Below, one piece after another: positions 8,586-17,045 of a stretch of DNA of 62,996 nucleotides; the first letter of the stretch is position 1; every line of letters begins with the position of its first letter. The translations under genes were made by a program, and so were the position numbers. The notes below the pieces were generated by a model that saw nothing but the letters and a program-made list of their open reading frames with translations, had not been told where the DNA came from and did not search any database. This DNA comes from Marmoricola sp. (lineage in GTDB: Bacteria > Actinomycetota > Actinomycetes > Propionibacteriales > Nocardioidaceae): assembly GCA_025964795.1 (NCBI GenBank), contig JAOPYC010000001.1:1-62996 (forward strand), in the 5' to 3' direction.

Positions 8586-9047
8586 ATGGGTTCGGATGTC
8601 GCCGCGGAACTTCATCTCACGCTGCAGGAGCGGGGCGAGACCGTCGGGTGCGCCGAGTCGCTCACCGGCGGCGAGCTCGCGGCCCTGCTCAGCGGCACCC
8701 CGGGCGCCTCGGCGACCTTCGTCGGCGGCGTGGTCAGCTACGCCAGCCGGGTCAAGCGCGAGGTCCTCGGCGTCACCGCCGAGCGGGTCGTCTCGGCGGA
8801 GTGCGCCGGCCAGATGGCCCAGGGGCTGCGGAGCCTGCTCGGCGTCGACTGGGCCCTGTCCACGACCGGCGTGGCCGGCCCCGACCGGCAGGAGGACCAG
8901 CCGGTGGGCACCGTGTTCGTCGGCCTGGCCGGACCCGGTGGGACCAGCTCGGCACGGTTCGCCTTCGAGGGGGACCGGGCTGCGATCCGCAGCGCCACCT
9001 GCACGGCGGCGCTGGGCCACCTGCTCGCGGAGGTCTCGCGTGGATGA
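8586..9047 (+). CDS. pncC: CinA C-terminal-type nicotinamide-nucleotide amidohydrolase
   Basis: 153 aa, a stand-alone CinA C-terminal domain. This family deamidates nicotinamide mononucleotide to nicotinic acid mononucleotide for NAD recycling. Diagnostic motifs are AESLTGGELA near residue 20, the GGVVSYASRVKREVLGV stretch, and STTGVAGPDRQEDQPVGTVF near residue 95. In many actinobacteria a cinA gene directly follows pgsA; here four other genes intervene. Its last 8 bases overlap the next gene. No ribosome site precedes the ATG, in keeping with leaderless translation. Confidence 0.9.
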   Translation: MGSDVAAELHLTLQERGETVGCAESLTGGELAALLSGTPGASATFVGGVVSYASRVKREVLGVTAERVVSAECAGQMAQGLRSLLGVDWALSTTGVAGPDRQEDQPVGTVFVGLAGPGGTSSARFAFEGDRAAIRSATCTAALGHLLAEVSRG

Positions 9048-9939
9048 GCTGACCCAGGTCGCCGACCGCCTGTACGCCGGGCCGGCGGACGCGTTCACCG
9101 CGGCCCGCGACGCCGCGGCCAAGGAGTGCGGCGACAAGGCCCTGGCCGCCCGCATCAAGAAGCTGAAGAAGCCGTCCGTCTCCGCGTGGGCGGTCAACCT
9201 GCTCGTCCGCCGGGAGAGCGGCCAGATCGACTCCGTGCTCGAGCTCGCCGAGTCGCTCCGGCAGGCCGCCGAGGCCCTCGACGGCGACGAGCTGCGATCC
9301 CTGACGCGGCAGCGCCGCCAGCTGACCACGGCGCTCGCCTCCACCGCACGGTCGCTGGCCCACGAGGCCGGGGTCCGGCTGACCGGGCCGGTGGTCGAGC
9401 AGGTGGAGGGCATGCTCAACGCGGCCATGCTCGACCCGGTGGCGGCCCGGGCGGTGCGCACCGGACGGGTGCTGACCGGGTTCACCTCCACCGGGGTCTC
9501 CGAGCTCGACGTGGAGTCGGTGGTGGCGCTGCCCGACGAGCTCGACGTGCAGGCCACGCCGGTCGACGGCCCGGTGGACCGCTCGGTCGATGCGGAGGTG
9601 GCCGCCAAGCCGGGGCTGCACGTCGTACCCGACGACGGGGCGAGGCGGTCCGCCGCCGAGGACGCGCTCGAGGAGGCGACGGACCAGGTGGCCGAGGCCG
9701 AGCAGGAGCTCGCCGAGGTCGAGCAGTCCGTCGAGGAGCTCAACGCGCGCCGGCTGCAGCTCCAGGGCGAGGCCGACGAGCTCCGGCGCCGGCTGGCCGC
9801 CATCGAGGACGACGTCGACCAGGTCGACGACGAGCTCGAGGAGGCGGGGGAGGCCCGCGACGACGCCCGCGCCGTCCTCGAGGAGGCCGAGCGCACCCGA
9901 GCGGCCGCGGAGAAGGCGCTGGCCCAGCTGAAGGACTGA
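9040..9939 (+). CDS. hypothetical protein with long C-terminal coiled coil
   Basis: 299 aa starting at GTG 9040 (GGAGG seven bases upstream), overlapping pncC by 8 bp. The N-terminal half is helical (AADRLYAGPADAF-type start, then KKPSVSAWAVNLLVR). The last ~100 residues, from about position 200, are strongly heptad-like and charged (AEQELAEVEQSVEELNARRL...), predicting an extended coiled coil. No membrane segment, signal or catalytic motif was seen. The coupling suggests co-expression with pncC, but no function can be assigned. Confidence 0.75.
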   Translation: MDELTQVADRLYAGPADAFTAARDAAAKECGDKALAARIKKLKKPSVSAWAVNLLVRRESGQIDSVLELAESLRQAAEALDGDELRSLTRQRRQLTTALASTARSLAHEAGVRLTGPVVEQVEGMLNAAMLDPVAARAVRTGRVLTGFTSTGVSELDVESVVALPDELDVQATPVDGPVDRSVDAEVAAKPGLHVVPDDGARRSAAEDALEEATDQVAEAEQELAEVEQSVEELNARRLQLQGEADELRRRLAAIEDDVDQVDDELEEAGEARDDARAVLEEAERTRAAAEKALAQLKD

Positions 9940-9984
9940 GCCCGAGGAGCGAGCGGAGGAGACACGGGTCCCAAAGTGTAGTGA

Positions 9985-10010
9985 TTGACTTGATTTAGTC
10001 TGGTTACTTT
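9985..10010 (+). promoter_or_regulatory. candidate ssu operon promoter in a low-GC patch
   Basis: An AT-rich stretch (about 9975-10015) stands out from its surroundings. TTGACT (9985-9990) is a good -35. TACTTT (10005-10010) is the nearest TAnnnT, but the spacing is only 14 bp, so the pairing is uncertain. A start near 10017 would leave a leader of fewer than 10 bases, and no ribosome site precedes ssuC. Confidence 0.4.
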
Positions 10011-10024
10011 GCAAGCATCCTCGG

Positions 10025-10858
10025 ATGAGCTCCTTCGTGCCCACCCAGCCGCTCACGGGACCGGCCCCCGCGCCGGCGCCCGCTGAGCCCGACGTCCGCC
10101 GACCTCGCCGGCTGCGGCTCTCCTGGCTGCGTCGCTGGGTCAGCCCGGTCGTGATCGTCGCGGTCTGGCAGCTGCTCTCCAGCACCGGCGTCCTGCCCGA
10201 GCAGAAGATCGCCTCGCCCGCGCAGATCGCCACGCGCGCCGCGCAGCTGACCGCGGACGGCACGCTGGGGGCCGCCACCGTGATCTCGGTGCAGCGGGTG
10301 TTCCTCGGGTTCGTGGTCGGCGCCGTCCTCGGGCTGGTGCTCGCGGTGGCCGCGGCCCTGAGCCGGATCGGCGAGGACGCCGTCGACCCGCCGATGCAGA
10401 TGCTCCGGACGCTGCCGCACTTCGGCCTGATCCCGCTGTTCATCGTCTGGATGGGCATCGGCGAGTCCCCGAAGATCGCGCTGATCGCGATGGGGGTGGC
10501 GTTCCCGCTCTACCTGAACACCTTCGCCGGCATCCGCAGCATCGACCGGAAGGTGACCGAGGCGGCCGTCACGATGGGCCTGACCCGACGGCAGCGGCTG
10601 CGGCACGTGGTCGTCCCGGGTGCCCTGCCCCAGTCGCTGGTCGGGCTGCGGCAGAGCCTCGGGGTCGCGTGGCTCTCGCTGATCGTGGCCGAGACCGTCA
10701 GCGCCGACTCCGGGCTCGGCTACATGATCAACCACGCCCGCGAGTTCCTGCAGACCGACGTCATCGTCGTCGGCCTCGCGGTCTACAGCATCCTCGGCCT
10801 GGCCACCGACTCACTCGTCCGACTCATCGAGAGGAAGGCGCTGGCATGGCGCTCGTGA
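10025..10858 (+). CDS. ssuC: ABC transporter permease, aliphatic sulfonate type
   Basis: 277 aa, about six membrane helices. The cytoplasmic EAA loop that docks the ATPase is clear (EAAVTMGLTRRQRLRHVVVP, residues ~179-198). The sequence resembles SsuC/TauC/NrtB permeases: LPHFGLIPLFIVWMGIGESPK and GLRQSLGVAWLSLIVAE. It is the first gene of a four-gene set with ATPase, lipoprotein and SsuD monooxygenase, which points to alkanesulfonate uptake. It overlaps ssuB by 13 bp. Confidence 0.88.
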   Translation: MSSFVPTQPLTGPAPAPAPAEPDVRRPRRLRLSWLRRWVSPVVIVAVWQLLSSTGVLPEQKIASPAQIATRAAQLTADGTLGAATVISVQRVFLGFVVGAVLGLVLAVAAALSRIGEDAVDPPMQMLRTLPHFGLIPLFIVWMGIGESPKIALIAMGVAFPLYLNTFAGIRSIDRKVTEAAVTMGLTRRQRLRHVVVPGALPQSLVGLRQSLGVAWLSLIVAETVSADSGLGYMINHAREFLQTDVIVVGLAVYSILGLATDSLVRLIERKALAWRS

Positions 10859-11637
10859 ACGGCGACCTCGTCGCCCAGGTCCGTGGACACCACCGCTCCT
10901 TCGGCAGCACCCGGGTGCTGCAGGGCGTGGACCTCACCCTCCGCCGGGGCGAGTTCGTCGCCCTGCTCGGCCGCAGCGGCTCAGGCAAGTCGACGCTGCT
11001 CCGCAGCCTCGCCGGCCTCGACCCGTCGCCACGCGACGAGGTCTCGGTGACGGGTCGCACCACGGTGTCCTTCCAGGAGCCGCGACTGCTGCCGTGGCGC
11101 CGGGTCCGGGAGAACGTCGAGCTGGCGGTGCTGAACACCGTCGACGCGCGCACCCGGCCGGACCGGGTGCGCGACGCCCTCGGAGAGGTCAGCCTCACCG
11201 AGAAGGCGGACGCCTGGCCGGGGCAGCTCTCCGGCGGCCAGGCCCAGCGCGTCTCGCTGGCGCGGGCCCTGGTCAGCGAGCCCGACCTGCTGCTGCTCGA
11301 CGAGCCCTTCAGCGCGCTGGACGCCCTGACCCGCATCGAGATGCACAGCCTGGTCACCCAGCTGTGGGAGCGGCACGAGCCGGCCATCCTCCTGGTCACC
11401 CACGACGTCGACGAGGCGCTGGCCCTGGCGGACCGCGTGCTCGTCCTCGAGGACGGCCAGGTCGCCCGCGAGTGGCAGGTCTCCCTCCCGCGCGCGACAC
11501 GGAGTCCCGAGCACCACCAGGTCGCGCAGCTGCGCGAGGAGGTCCTCGGTGCCCTCGGGGTCGCTCCCGCTCCCCGGGACGACCTCGCCGACTCACCCCA
11601 GTACGCCCGACACCTCAAGACGAGTGGAGCAGCATGA
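10846..11637 (+). CDS. ssuB: ABC transporter ATP-binding protein, aliphatic sulfonate type
   Basis: 263 aa with all ABC motifs: Walker A GRSGSGKST, Q-loop FQEPRLLPW, signature LSGGQAQR, Walker B LLLLDEPF and switch H in VTHD. The FQEPRLLPW motif is typical of the SsuB/TauB/NrtD group. It drives uptake through SsuC. Start is ATG 10846 inside ssuC. The stop overlaps the ssuA start (ATGA), so subunits are made in fixed ratio. Confidence 0.9.
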   Translation: MALVNGDLVAQVRGHHRSFGSTRVLQGVDLTLRRGEFVALLGRSGSGKSTLLRSLAGLDPSPRDEVSVTGRTTVSFQEPRLLPWRRVRENVELAVLNTVDARTRPDRVRDALGEVSLTEKADAWPGQLSGGQAQRVSLARALVSEPDLLLLDEPFSALDALTRIEMHSLVTQLWERHEPAILLVTHDVDEALALADRVLVLEDGQVAREWQVSLPRATRSPEHHQVAQLREEVLGALGVAPAPRDDLADSPQYARHLKTSGAA

Positions 11638-12632
11638 GACAGACCCTCACCGCCCTGGCCGTCGCGGTCGCCGCCTCGGTCGCCCTGACCGGCTGCGGAT
11701 CCGCGTGGAAGAACGACGCCGCCATCCGCGACAACGGCAGCGTCGACCTGTCCAAGGTGACCCTGACCGTCGGCGACCAGAAGGGCGGCTCCAAGGCCCT
11801 GCTCGCCGCCTCGGGTGACCTCGACGACCTGCCCTACACGGTGAAGTGGAAGTCCTTCACCTCGGGGCCGCCGCTGCTGGAGGCGCTCAACGCCGGCGCC
11901 ATCGACGTGGGTGGGGTCGGCAACACGCCGCCCCTGTTCGCGGCCGCCGCCAAGAGCAGGATCTCCGTGGTCTCCGGCGCCACCATGGGCGCCGAGGGCG
12001 ACACGATCGTCGTGCCCAAGGGCTCGCCCATCACGAGCGTGGCCGACCTCAAGGGCAAGAAGGTCGCGGTCGCCGAGGGCAGCTCGGCCAACTACAATCT
12101 GCTGGCGCAGCTGGCCAAGGCCGGGCTGAGCTACCAGGACATCGAGGTGAAGGCGCTGCAGCCGGCCGACGCCCTGGCCGCGTTCACCAACAAGCACGTG
12201 GACGCCTGGGCGATCTGGGACCCCTACACCTCGCAGGCCGAGCTCGAGGCGAACGCGCGGATCCTGGTGGACGGCAGCGGGCTGGTCAACGGGATGACCT
12301 TCCAGGCCGCCAACCCCGACGCCCTGCAGGACAAGGCCACCAGCGCCGCGCTCGAGGACTACCTGAAGCGACTGGCGAAGGCCCAGGTGTGGAGCAACAC
12401 GCACCGAGACGAGTGGGCCGAGGTCTGGGCGAAGGAGACCGGCCTCGCCCCCGACGTGACCCGCCGCGCCGTGGACCGTCGTACGGCGAAGCCCACGCCC
12501 ATCGACTCGAGCATCACCTCCTCGGAGCAGAAGATGGCCGATACCTTCGTCAAGGCCGGCCTGCTGCCCGACAAGTTCGACGTGAACGACTACTTCACGG
12601 GCAAGTACAACAGCTCTGTCCCCGCGACCTGA
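11634..12632 (+). CDS. ssuA: aliphatic sulfonate-binding lipoprotein
   Basis: 332 aa. A lipoprotein signal ends in the lipobox LTGC (lipidated C21), so the mature protein is membrane-anchored outside. The body is a type II periplasmic-binding fold of the SsuA/NrtA group: GVGNTPPLFAAAAKS, VADLKGKKVAVAEGSSANYN and DAWAIWDPYTSQAE. It captures alkanesulfonates for SsuBC; taurine or nitrate cannot be excluded from this gene alone, but the adjacent ssuD settles it. Overlaps ssuB by ATGA. Confidence 0.88.
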   Translation: MRQTLTALAVAVAASVALTGCGSAWKNDAAIRDNGSVDLSKVTLTVGDQKGGSKALLAASGDLDDLPYTVKWKSFTSGPPLLEALNAGAIDVGGVGNTPPLFAAAAKSRISVVSGATMGAEGDTIVVPKGSPITSVADLKGKKVAVAEGSSANYNLLAQLAKAGLSYQDIEVKALQPADALAAFTNKHVDAWAIWDPYTSQAELEANARILVDGSGLVNGMTFQAANPDALQDKATSAALEDYLKRLAKAQVWSNTHRDEWAEVWAKETGLAPDVTRRAVDRRTAKPTPIDSSITSSEQKMADTFVKAGLLPDKFDVNDYFTGKYNSSVPAT

Positions 12633-12660
12633 TGGTCGACTCAGTGACTGGAGGTCACGC

Positions 12661-13845
12661 ATGAGCATCAAGCTCCACTGGTTCCTGCCCACGACGGGCG
12701 ACGCCCGCAGCCTCGTCGGCGGGGGGCACAGCGTCCCGCAGGGCATCGGTCGCCCGGCCGACGGCCTGGGCACCGCCAACCACTTCCGCGAGCCGGACAT
12801 CGACTACCTCGCCACCATCGCGCGCACGGCCGACCAGCTCGGCTACGAGGGCGTCCTGACGCCCACGGGCACGTGGTGCGAGGACGCGTGGCTGGTCACG
12901 TCGGCACTGATCCGCGAGACCCGCAACCTGAAGTTCCTGGTGGCCTTCCGCCCCGGGGTCACCTCGCCGACGCTGTCGGCGCAGATGGCGGCCGCGTTCC
13001 AGCGGATCTCCAACGGCCGACTGCTGCTCAACGTGGTCACCGGCGGCGAGCCCGTGGAGCAGAAGCGCTTCGGCGACCACCTCTCCAAGGCCGAGCGCTA
13101 CGCCCGCACCGACGAGTTCCTCACCGTGGTCAAGGGGGCCTGGGAGCCGGAGCCGTTCGACTTCCACGGCGAGCACTACCAGATCGAGGGAGCCGAGGTC
13201 CGGGGCACCCTCGACCCGATCCCGCAGATCTACTTCGGCGGTTCCTCCGCCCCCGCCGGTCCCGTGGCCGCGAGGCACGCCGACGTCTACCTGACCTGGG
13301 GCGAGCCGCTCGACCAGGTCGAGGAGAAGATCCGCTGGATCCGCGGGCTCGCCGCGGAGCAGGGTCGCGACATCCGCTTCGGGCTGCGCATCCACACGCT
13401 CTCGCGCGACACGAGCGAGCGGGCCTGGCAGGAGGCCCAGTGGCTGCTCGACGGCCTCGACCCGGCCACCATCGAGAAGGCCCAGGCCGCGCTGGCGGCC
13501 AGCGAGTCGACCGGCCAGCAGCGGATGCGCTCCCTGCACGGCGGCCGCACCTCGTTCGCCGACGCGCACGACCTCGAGATCGCGCCCAACCTGTGGTCGG
13601 GCGTCGGCCTGGTCCGGGGCGGGGCCGGGACGGCGCTCGTGGGCTCCCACCAGGAGGTCGCCGACCGCCTGGAGGAGTACCACCGCATCGGCATCGACGA
13701 GTTCATCCTCTCCGGCTACCCGCACGTCGAGGAGGCCTACTGGTTCGCCGAGGGCGTGATGCCGATCCTGGGCGCCAAGGGGATCTACGGCGCCGAGGCC
13801 GAGGCCCAGCAGGAGCGCACGCTCCAGTCGGTGCAGTTCCTCTAG
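12661..13845 (+). CDS. ssuD: FMNH2-dependent alkanesulfonate monooxygenase
   Basis: 394 aa luciferase-like TIM barrel that cleaves alkanesulfonates to sulfite and aldehyde using FMNH2 and oxygen. Family landmarks are HWFLPTTGDARS at the N terminus, GVLTPTGTWCEDAW, FRPGVTSPTLSAQMAA and LLLNVVTGGEP. The ribosome site GGAGG lies upstream of ATG 12661. It is 28 bp after ssuA in the same operon. The partner flavin reductase SsuE is not in the window, so FMNH2 must come from an enzyme encoded elsewhere. Converges on glpK with a 7-bp gap. Confidence 0.93.
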   Translation: MSIKLHWFLPTTGDARSLVGGGHSVPQGIGRPADGLGTANHFREPDIDYLATIARTADQLGYEGVLTPTGTWCEDAWLVTSALIRETRNLKFLVAFRPGVTSPTLSAQMAAAFQRISNGRLLLNVVTGGEPVEQKRFGDHLSKAERYARTDEFLTVVKGAWEPEPFDFHGEHYQIEGAEVRGTLDPIPQIYFGGSSAPAGPVAARHADVYLTWGEPLDQVEEKIRWIRGLAAEQGRDIRFGLRIHTLSRDTSERAWQEAQWLLDGLDPATIEKAQAALAASESTGQQRMRSLHGGRTSFADAHDLEIAPNLWSGVGLVRGGAGTALVGSHQEVADRLEEYHRIGIDEFILSGYPHVEEAYWFAEGVMPILGAKGIYGAEAEAQQERTLQSVQFL

Positions 13846-13852
13846 CCCGGAG

Positions 13853-15340
13853 CTACTCGGTCCAGTCCTTCGAACGTTCCACGCCCTTCTGCCACAGGGC
13901 GTAGGACGCGTCGGTCTGCTCCTGCTTCTTCGCCGACTCGTCGGGGCGGAACTCGCGGTCGAGGTGCCAGGTCTCGCGCAGGTCCTCGGTGGAGTCCCAG
14001 ACGCCGGTGCCGAGACCGGCCAGGAAGGCGGCGCCGAGAGCGGTGGTCTCGACGATCTCCGGTCGCTGCACCGGTACGCCGAGCAGGTCGGCCTGGAACT
14101 GGCAGAGCAGGTCGTTGGCCGACGCGCCGCCGTCGACCATCAGCGAGGTCAGCCTGGTCGGCATCGTGTCGGTGACGTCGCGCACCTCGAAGGCGATCGC
14201 CTCCAGGGTCGCGCGGACGACGTGCGCCCGGGTCGTGCCACGGGTGATGCCGAGGATCGTGCCGCGCGCGTGCGGGTCCCAGTGGGGGGCGCCGAGCCCG
14301 GTCAGGGCCGGCACGAAGACCACCCCGTCGGTGGTGTCGACCGTCGAGGCGATGGCGGCGGTCTCGGCCGCCGAGCCGACGATCTGCAGGCCGTCGCGCA
14401 GCCACTGCACCGCCGCGCCGGTCACGAAGATCGCCCCCTCCAGGGCATAGGTCGTCTCACCGCCGGGGGAGCGCCAGGCCGCCGTCGAGAGCAGGCCGGC
14501 GTCCGAGCGGACCACGTCGGTGCCGGTGTTGGTGAGGATGAACGACCCCGTGCCGTAGGTGCACTTGGAGTCGCCGACGTCGAAGCAGGTCTGGCCGAAC
14601 AGCGCCGACTGCTGATCGCCGGCGATGCCCGCGATCGGCAGATCGAGGTCGAGGAAGCTCTTCGGGTCGGTGCGCGCGAGCTCCCCCCAGTTGGGCACGA
14701 TCTCCGGCAGCGCGTCCATCGGCACCCCGAACAGGTCGCACAGCTCCTGGGACCACTCGCCCTGCTCGAGGTCGAAGAGCAGGGTGCGGCAGGCGTTGGA
14801 GACGTCGGTGATGTGCCAGGTGCCGCGCGACATCCGCGCGATCAGGTAGGAGTCGATCGTGCCGACGGCGTAGCGGCCGTCGCCCACCAGGGCCCACGTG
14901 TTCGGCTCGTTCTCGGCCAGCCAGACCAGCTTGGTGCCGGAGAAGTAGGGGTCCAGCCGCAACCCGGTCAGCTCGGTGACGCGCTCCTCGTGGCCCTCCT
15001 CGCGCATCCGGCGGCAGATGTCCGCGGTGCGCCGGTCCTGCCAGACGATCGCGCGGCGCGGCGAGCCGAGGGTCTCGCGGTCCCAGAGCAGCACCGTCTC
15101 GCGCTGGTTGGTGATGCCGACGCCGGAGAGGTCGGTGGCCCGGCCGTCCCACGCGTTCAGGCAGTCGCGGGTGGCCTCGAGGGTGGCCTGCCAGATCTCC
15201 TCCGGCGCGTGCTCGACCCACCCGGGCTTGGGGAAGTGCTGCCGGAACTCCTGGTAGCCGCGGGCGTCGATGCGTCCGTCCGCGGTGACCACGAGCGCGG
15301 TCACGCCCGTCGTGCCTGCGTCGATGGCGAGGATGGTCAT
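13853..15340 (-). CDS. glpK: glycerol kinase
   Basis: 495 aa FGGY-family kinase that phosphorylates glycerol to sn-glycerol 3-phosphate. Motifs are DAGTTGVTALVV (phosphate 1), GITNQRETVLLWDRETL, GDQQSALFGQTCF, YGTGSFILTNTG and FVPALTGLGAPHWDPHARG. The N-terminal DAGTTG replaces the DQGTTSSR of E. coli GlpK, as in other actinobacterial members. A TAGTCT hexamer 8 bp before the ATG and no ribosome site suggest a leaderless or nearly leaderless mRNA. Diverges from the phosphofructokinase gene. Confidence 0.87.
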   Translation of the reverse strand: MTILAIDAGTTGVTALVVTADGRIDARGYQEFRQHFPKPGWVEHAPEEIWQATLEATRDCLNAWDGRATDLSGVGITNQRETVLLWDRETLGSPRRAIVWQDRRTADICRRMREEGHEERVTELTGLRLDPYFSGTKLVWLAENEPNTWALVGDGRYAVGTIDSYLIARMSRGTWHITDVSNACRTLLFDLEQGEWSQELCDLFGVPMDALPEIVPNWGELARTDPKSFLDLDLPIAGIAGDQQSALFGQTCFDVGDSKCTYGTGSFILTNTGTDVVRSDAGLLSTAAWRSPGGETTYALEGAIFVTGAAVQWLRDGLQIVGSAAETAAIASTVDTTDGVVFVPALTGLGAPHWDPHARGTILGITRGTTRAHVVRATLEAIAFEVRDVTDTMPTRLTSLMVDGGASANDLLCQFQADLLGVPVQRPEIVETTALGAAFLAGLGTGVWDSTEDLRETWHLDREFRPDESAKKQEQTDASYALWQKGVERSKDWTE

Positions 15341-15348
15341 AGCGTCAG

Positions 15349-15354
15349 AGACTA
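15349..15354 (-). promoter_or_regulatory. -10 element of glpK
   Basis: Read on the minus strand this is TAGTCT, 8 bp before the glpK ATG at 15340, with no ribosome site between. It is one of several TAnnnT-start pairs in the window. Confidence 0.45.
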
Positions 15355-15435
15355 GGACGCGCGGGCCGGGGTGGACGGGCGCAGGCGTTCGCGGTTGGAT
15401 GTTGAACGATCAAATTCTCACCAGAGGGAGGCACC

Positions 15436-16464
15436 ATGCGCGTCGGAGTGCTCACCGGCGGGGGCGACTGTCCCGGTCTGAACGCCGTCATCCGGGCCAT
15501 CGTCCGCAAGGGCGTCAAGGAGTACGACTTCGAGTTCGTCGGCTTCCTGGACGGCTGGCGCGGGCCGTTGGAGAACATGACGACCGAGCTCGGCATCGCG
15601 CAGGTGCGCGGCATCCTCCCGCGCGGCGGCACGATCCTGAAGTCCTCGCGCACCAACCCGTTCAAGATCGACGGCGGCGTGGAGAAGATCAAGGACAACC
15701 TCGCGGCCAACGGCGTCGACGCCCTGATCGCCATCGGCGGCGAGGACACGCTCGGTGTCGCGACCAAGCTGGCCGACCTCGGCGTCAACGTGGTCGGGGT
15801 CCCCAAGACGATCGACAACGACCTGTCCGGGACCGACTTCACGTTCGGCTTCGACACCGCGGTGAACATTGCCATGGAGGCGATCGACCGGCTGCACACC
15901 ACGGCCGAGTCGCACCACCGCGTGCTCGTCGTCGAGGTGATGGGCCGGCACGCCGGGTGGATCGCGCTGCACGCCGGGATCGCGGGCGGGGCCAACGTCG
16001 TACTCATCCCGGAGCAGCCCTTCGACATCGACAAGGTGTGCGGCTACGTGGAGAAGCGCTTCCAGTCGCACTACTCGCCGATCATCGTCGTCAGCGAGGG
16101 CGCGACCCCCGTCGAGGGCGGCGACATGACGCTGGTCAGCGGCGAGAAGGACGCGTTCGGACACGTGCGCCTCGGCGGCATCGGCGACCGGCTGGCCAAG
16201 GAGATCGAGGACCGCACCGGCAAGGAGGCCCGGGCCGTGGTGCTCGGGCACGTGCAGCGCGGCGGCACGCCGACCGCGTTCGACCGGTGGCTGGCGACCC
16301 GCTTCGGCCTGCAGGCCGTGACGGCCGTGCACGACCAGGACTACGGGAAGATGGTCGCCCTGCGCGGCACCGACATCGTCCGGGTGCCGCTGGCCGAGGG
16401 CACCGCCGAGCTCAAGCTCGTGCAGCCCGAGGCGTACGCCGAGGCCGAGGTCTTCTTCGGGTGA
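15436..16464 (+). CDS. 6-phosphofructokinase, probably pyrophosphate-dependent
   Basis: 342 aa phosphofructokinase (GGGDCPGLNAVIRAI start; MGRHAGWIALHAGIAGG; GHVQRGGTPTAFDRW). Two positions decide the phosphoryl donor. In IGGEDTLG the residue equal to Gly104 of E. coli PfkA is Asp, and in PKTIDND the residue equal to Gly124 is Lys. Asp plus Lys is the combination in pyrophosphate-using enzymes such as that of Amycolatopsis methanolica; Streptomyces ATP enzymes have Gly at the first position. It would act reversibly between fructose 6-phosphate and fructose 1,6-bisphosphate. A GAGGGAGG ribosome site precedes the ATG. Confidence 0.85.
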   Translation: MRVGVLTGGGDCPGLNAVIRAIVRKGVKEYDFEFVGFLDGWRGPLENMTTELGIAQVRGILPRGGTILKSSRTNPFKIDGGVEKIKDNLAANGVDALIAIGGEDTLGVATKLADLGVNVVGVPKTIDNDLSGTDFTFGFDTAVNIAMEAIDRLHTTAESHHRVLVVEVMGRHAGWIALHAGIAGGANVVLIPEQPFDIDKVCGYVEKRFQSHYSPIIVVSEGATPVEGGDMTLVSGEKDAFGHVRLGGIGDRLAKEIEDRTGKEARAVVLGHVQRGGTPTAFDRWLATRFGLQAVTAVHDQDYGKMVALRGTDIVRVPLAEGTAELKLVQPEAYAEAEVFFG

Positions 16465-16476
16465 AACAGCCCTGAC

Positions 16477-16504
16477 TCAACCTCGGCGCGACATCCTGCG
16501 TAGT
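16477..16504 (+). promoter_or_regulatory. candidate ECF-type autoregulatory promoter
   Basis: TCAACC (16477-16482), 16-bp spacer, then CGTAGT (16499-16504). This is the AAC...CGT layout of many ECF sigma promoters and lies directly before the sigma gene, which suggests self-activation. GTG 16512 lies 7 bases after the -10 and would then give a leaderless start. Confidence 0.4.
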
Positions 16505-16505
16505 G

Positions 16506-17045
16506 ATGGGCGTGAAGGAGCACGAGAGCCGACGGGACCGCGCGTTCGACGAGTTCGCGGCGTCGGCGTGGCCACGGCTGCGCTGGACGGCGTACCTCCT
16601 CTCCGGTGACCACCACCTGGCCGAGGATCTCGCGCAGACAGCCCTGGTGAAGACGTACGCGGCGTGGCGCCGGGTGCGACCGGGGGAGGCGTACTCCTAC
16701 GCCCGCCGCACCCTCGTCAACACCAACATCGACCGGCTGCGGCGACGTCGTTTCCGGGAGGTCGCCGACGACGGCCACGACGCCTCGGCCCACAGGGTCG
16801 AGGGCAGGACCGGCGATCAGACCGAGGGTGTCGACGACGCCGACCTGATCGTCCGGCTGCTCAGCCGGCTCAGTGAGCGCGAGCGGCGGATCCTCGTGCT
16901 CCGGCACTACTGGGACCTCAGCGAGGCCGCCGTCGCCGACGAGCTCGGGATCAGCATCGGGACCGTGAAGAGCACCACCTCCCGCGCGCTGGCCAAGGTG
17001 CGCGAGACCCACCCCGAGCTCGTGAGCACGAGAGGACTGAGCTGA
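16506..17045 (+). CDS. SigE-family ECF RNA polymerase sigma factor
   Basis: 179 aa. Region 2 is FDEFAASAWPRLRWTAYLLSGDHHLAEDLAQTAL and region 4 contains LSERERRILVLRHYWDLSEAAVADELGISIGTVKSTTSRAL, typical of the Streptomyces SigE-70 group. Start is taken as ATG 16506; in-frame GTG 16512 is possible. The stop overlaps the next gene (TGATG), which encodes a single-pass membrane protein in the place usually held by an anti-sigma or sensor partner. The target genes are unknown. Confidence 0.88.
   Translation: MGVKEHESRRDRAFDEFAASAWPRLRWTAYLLSGDHHLAEDLAQTALVKTYAAWRRVRPGEAYSYARRTLVNTNIDRLRRRRFREVADDGHDASAHRVEGRTGDQTEGVDDADLIVRLLSRLSERERRILVLRHYWDLSEAAVADELGISIGTVKSTTSRALAKVRETHPELVSTRGLS

Noticed and set aside
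6745..9039. Long plus-strand frame continuous with the coiled-coil gene
   Set aside because: It is antisense to GH15 and out of frame in pncC. The real gene starts at GTG 9040 with a ribosome site.
13866..13880. TTCGAACGTTC inside glpK as an SOS box
   Set aside because: Spacing between half-sites is wrong and it lies in coding sequence.
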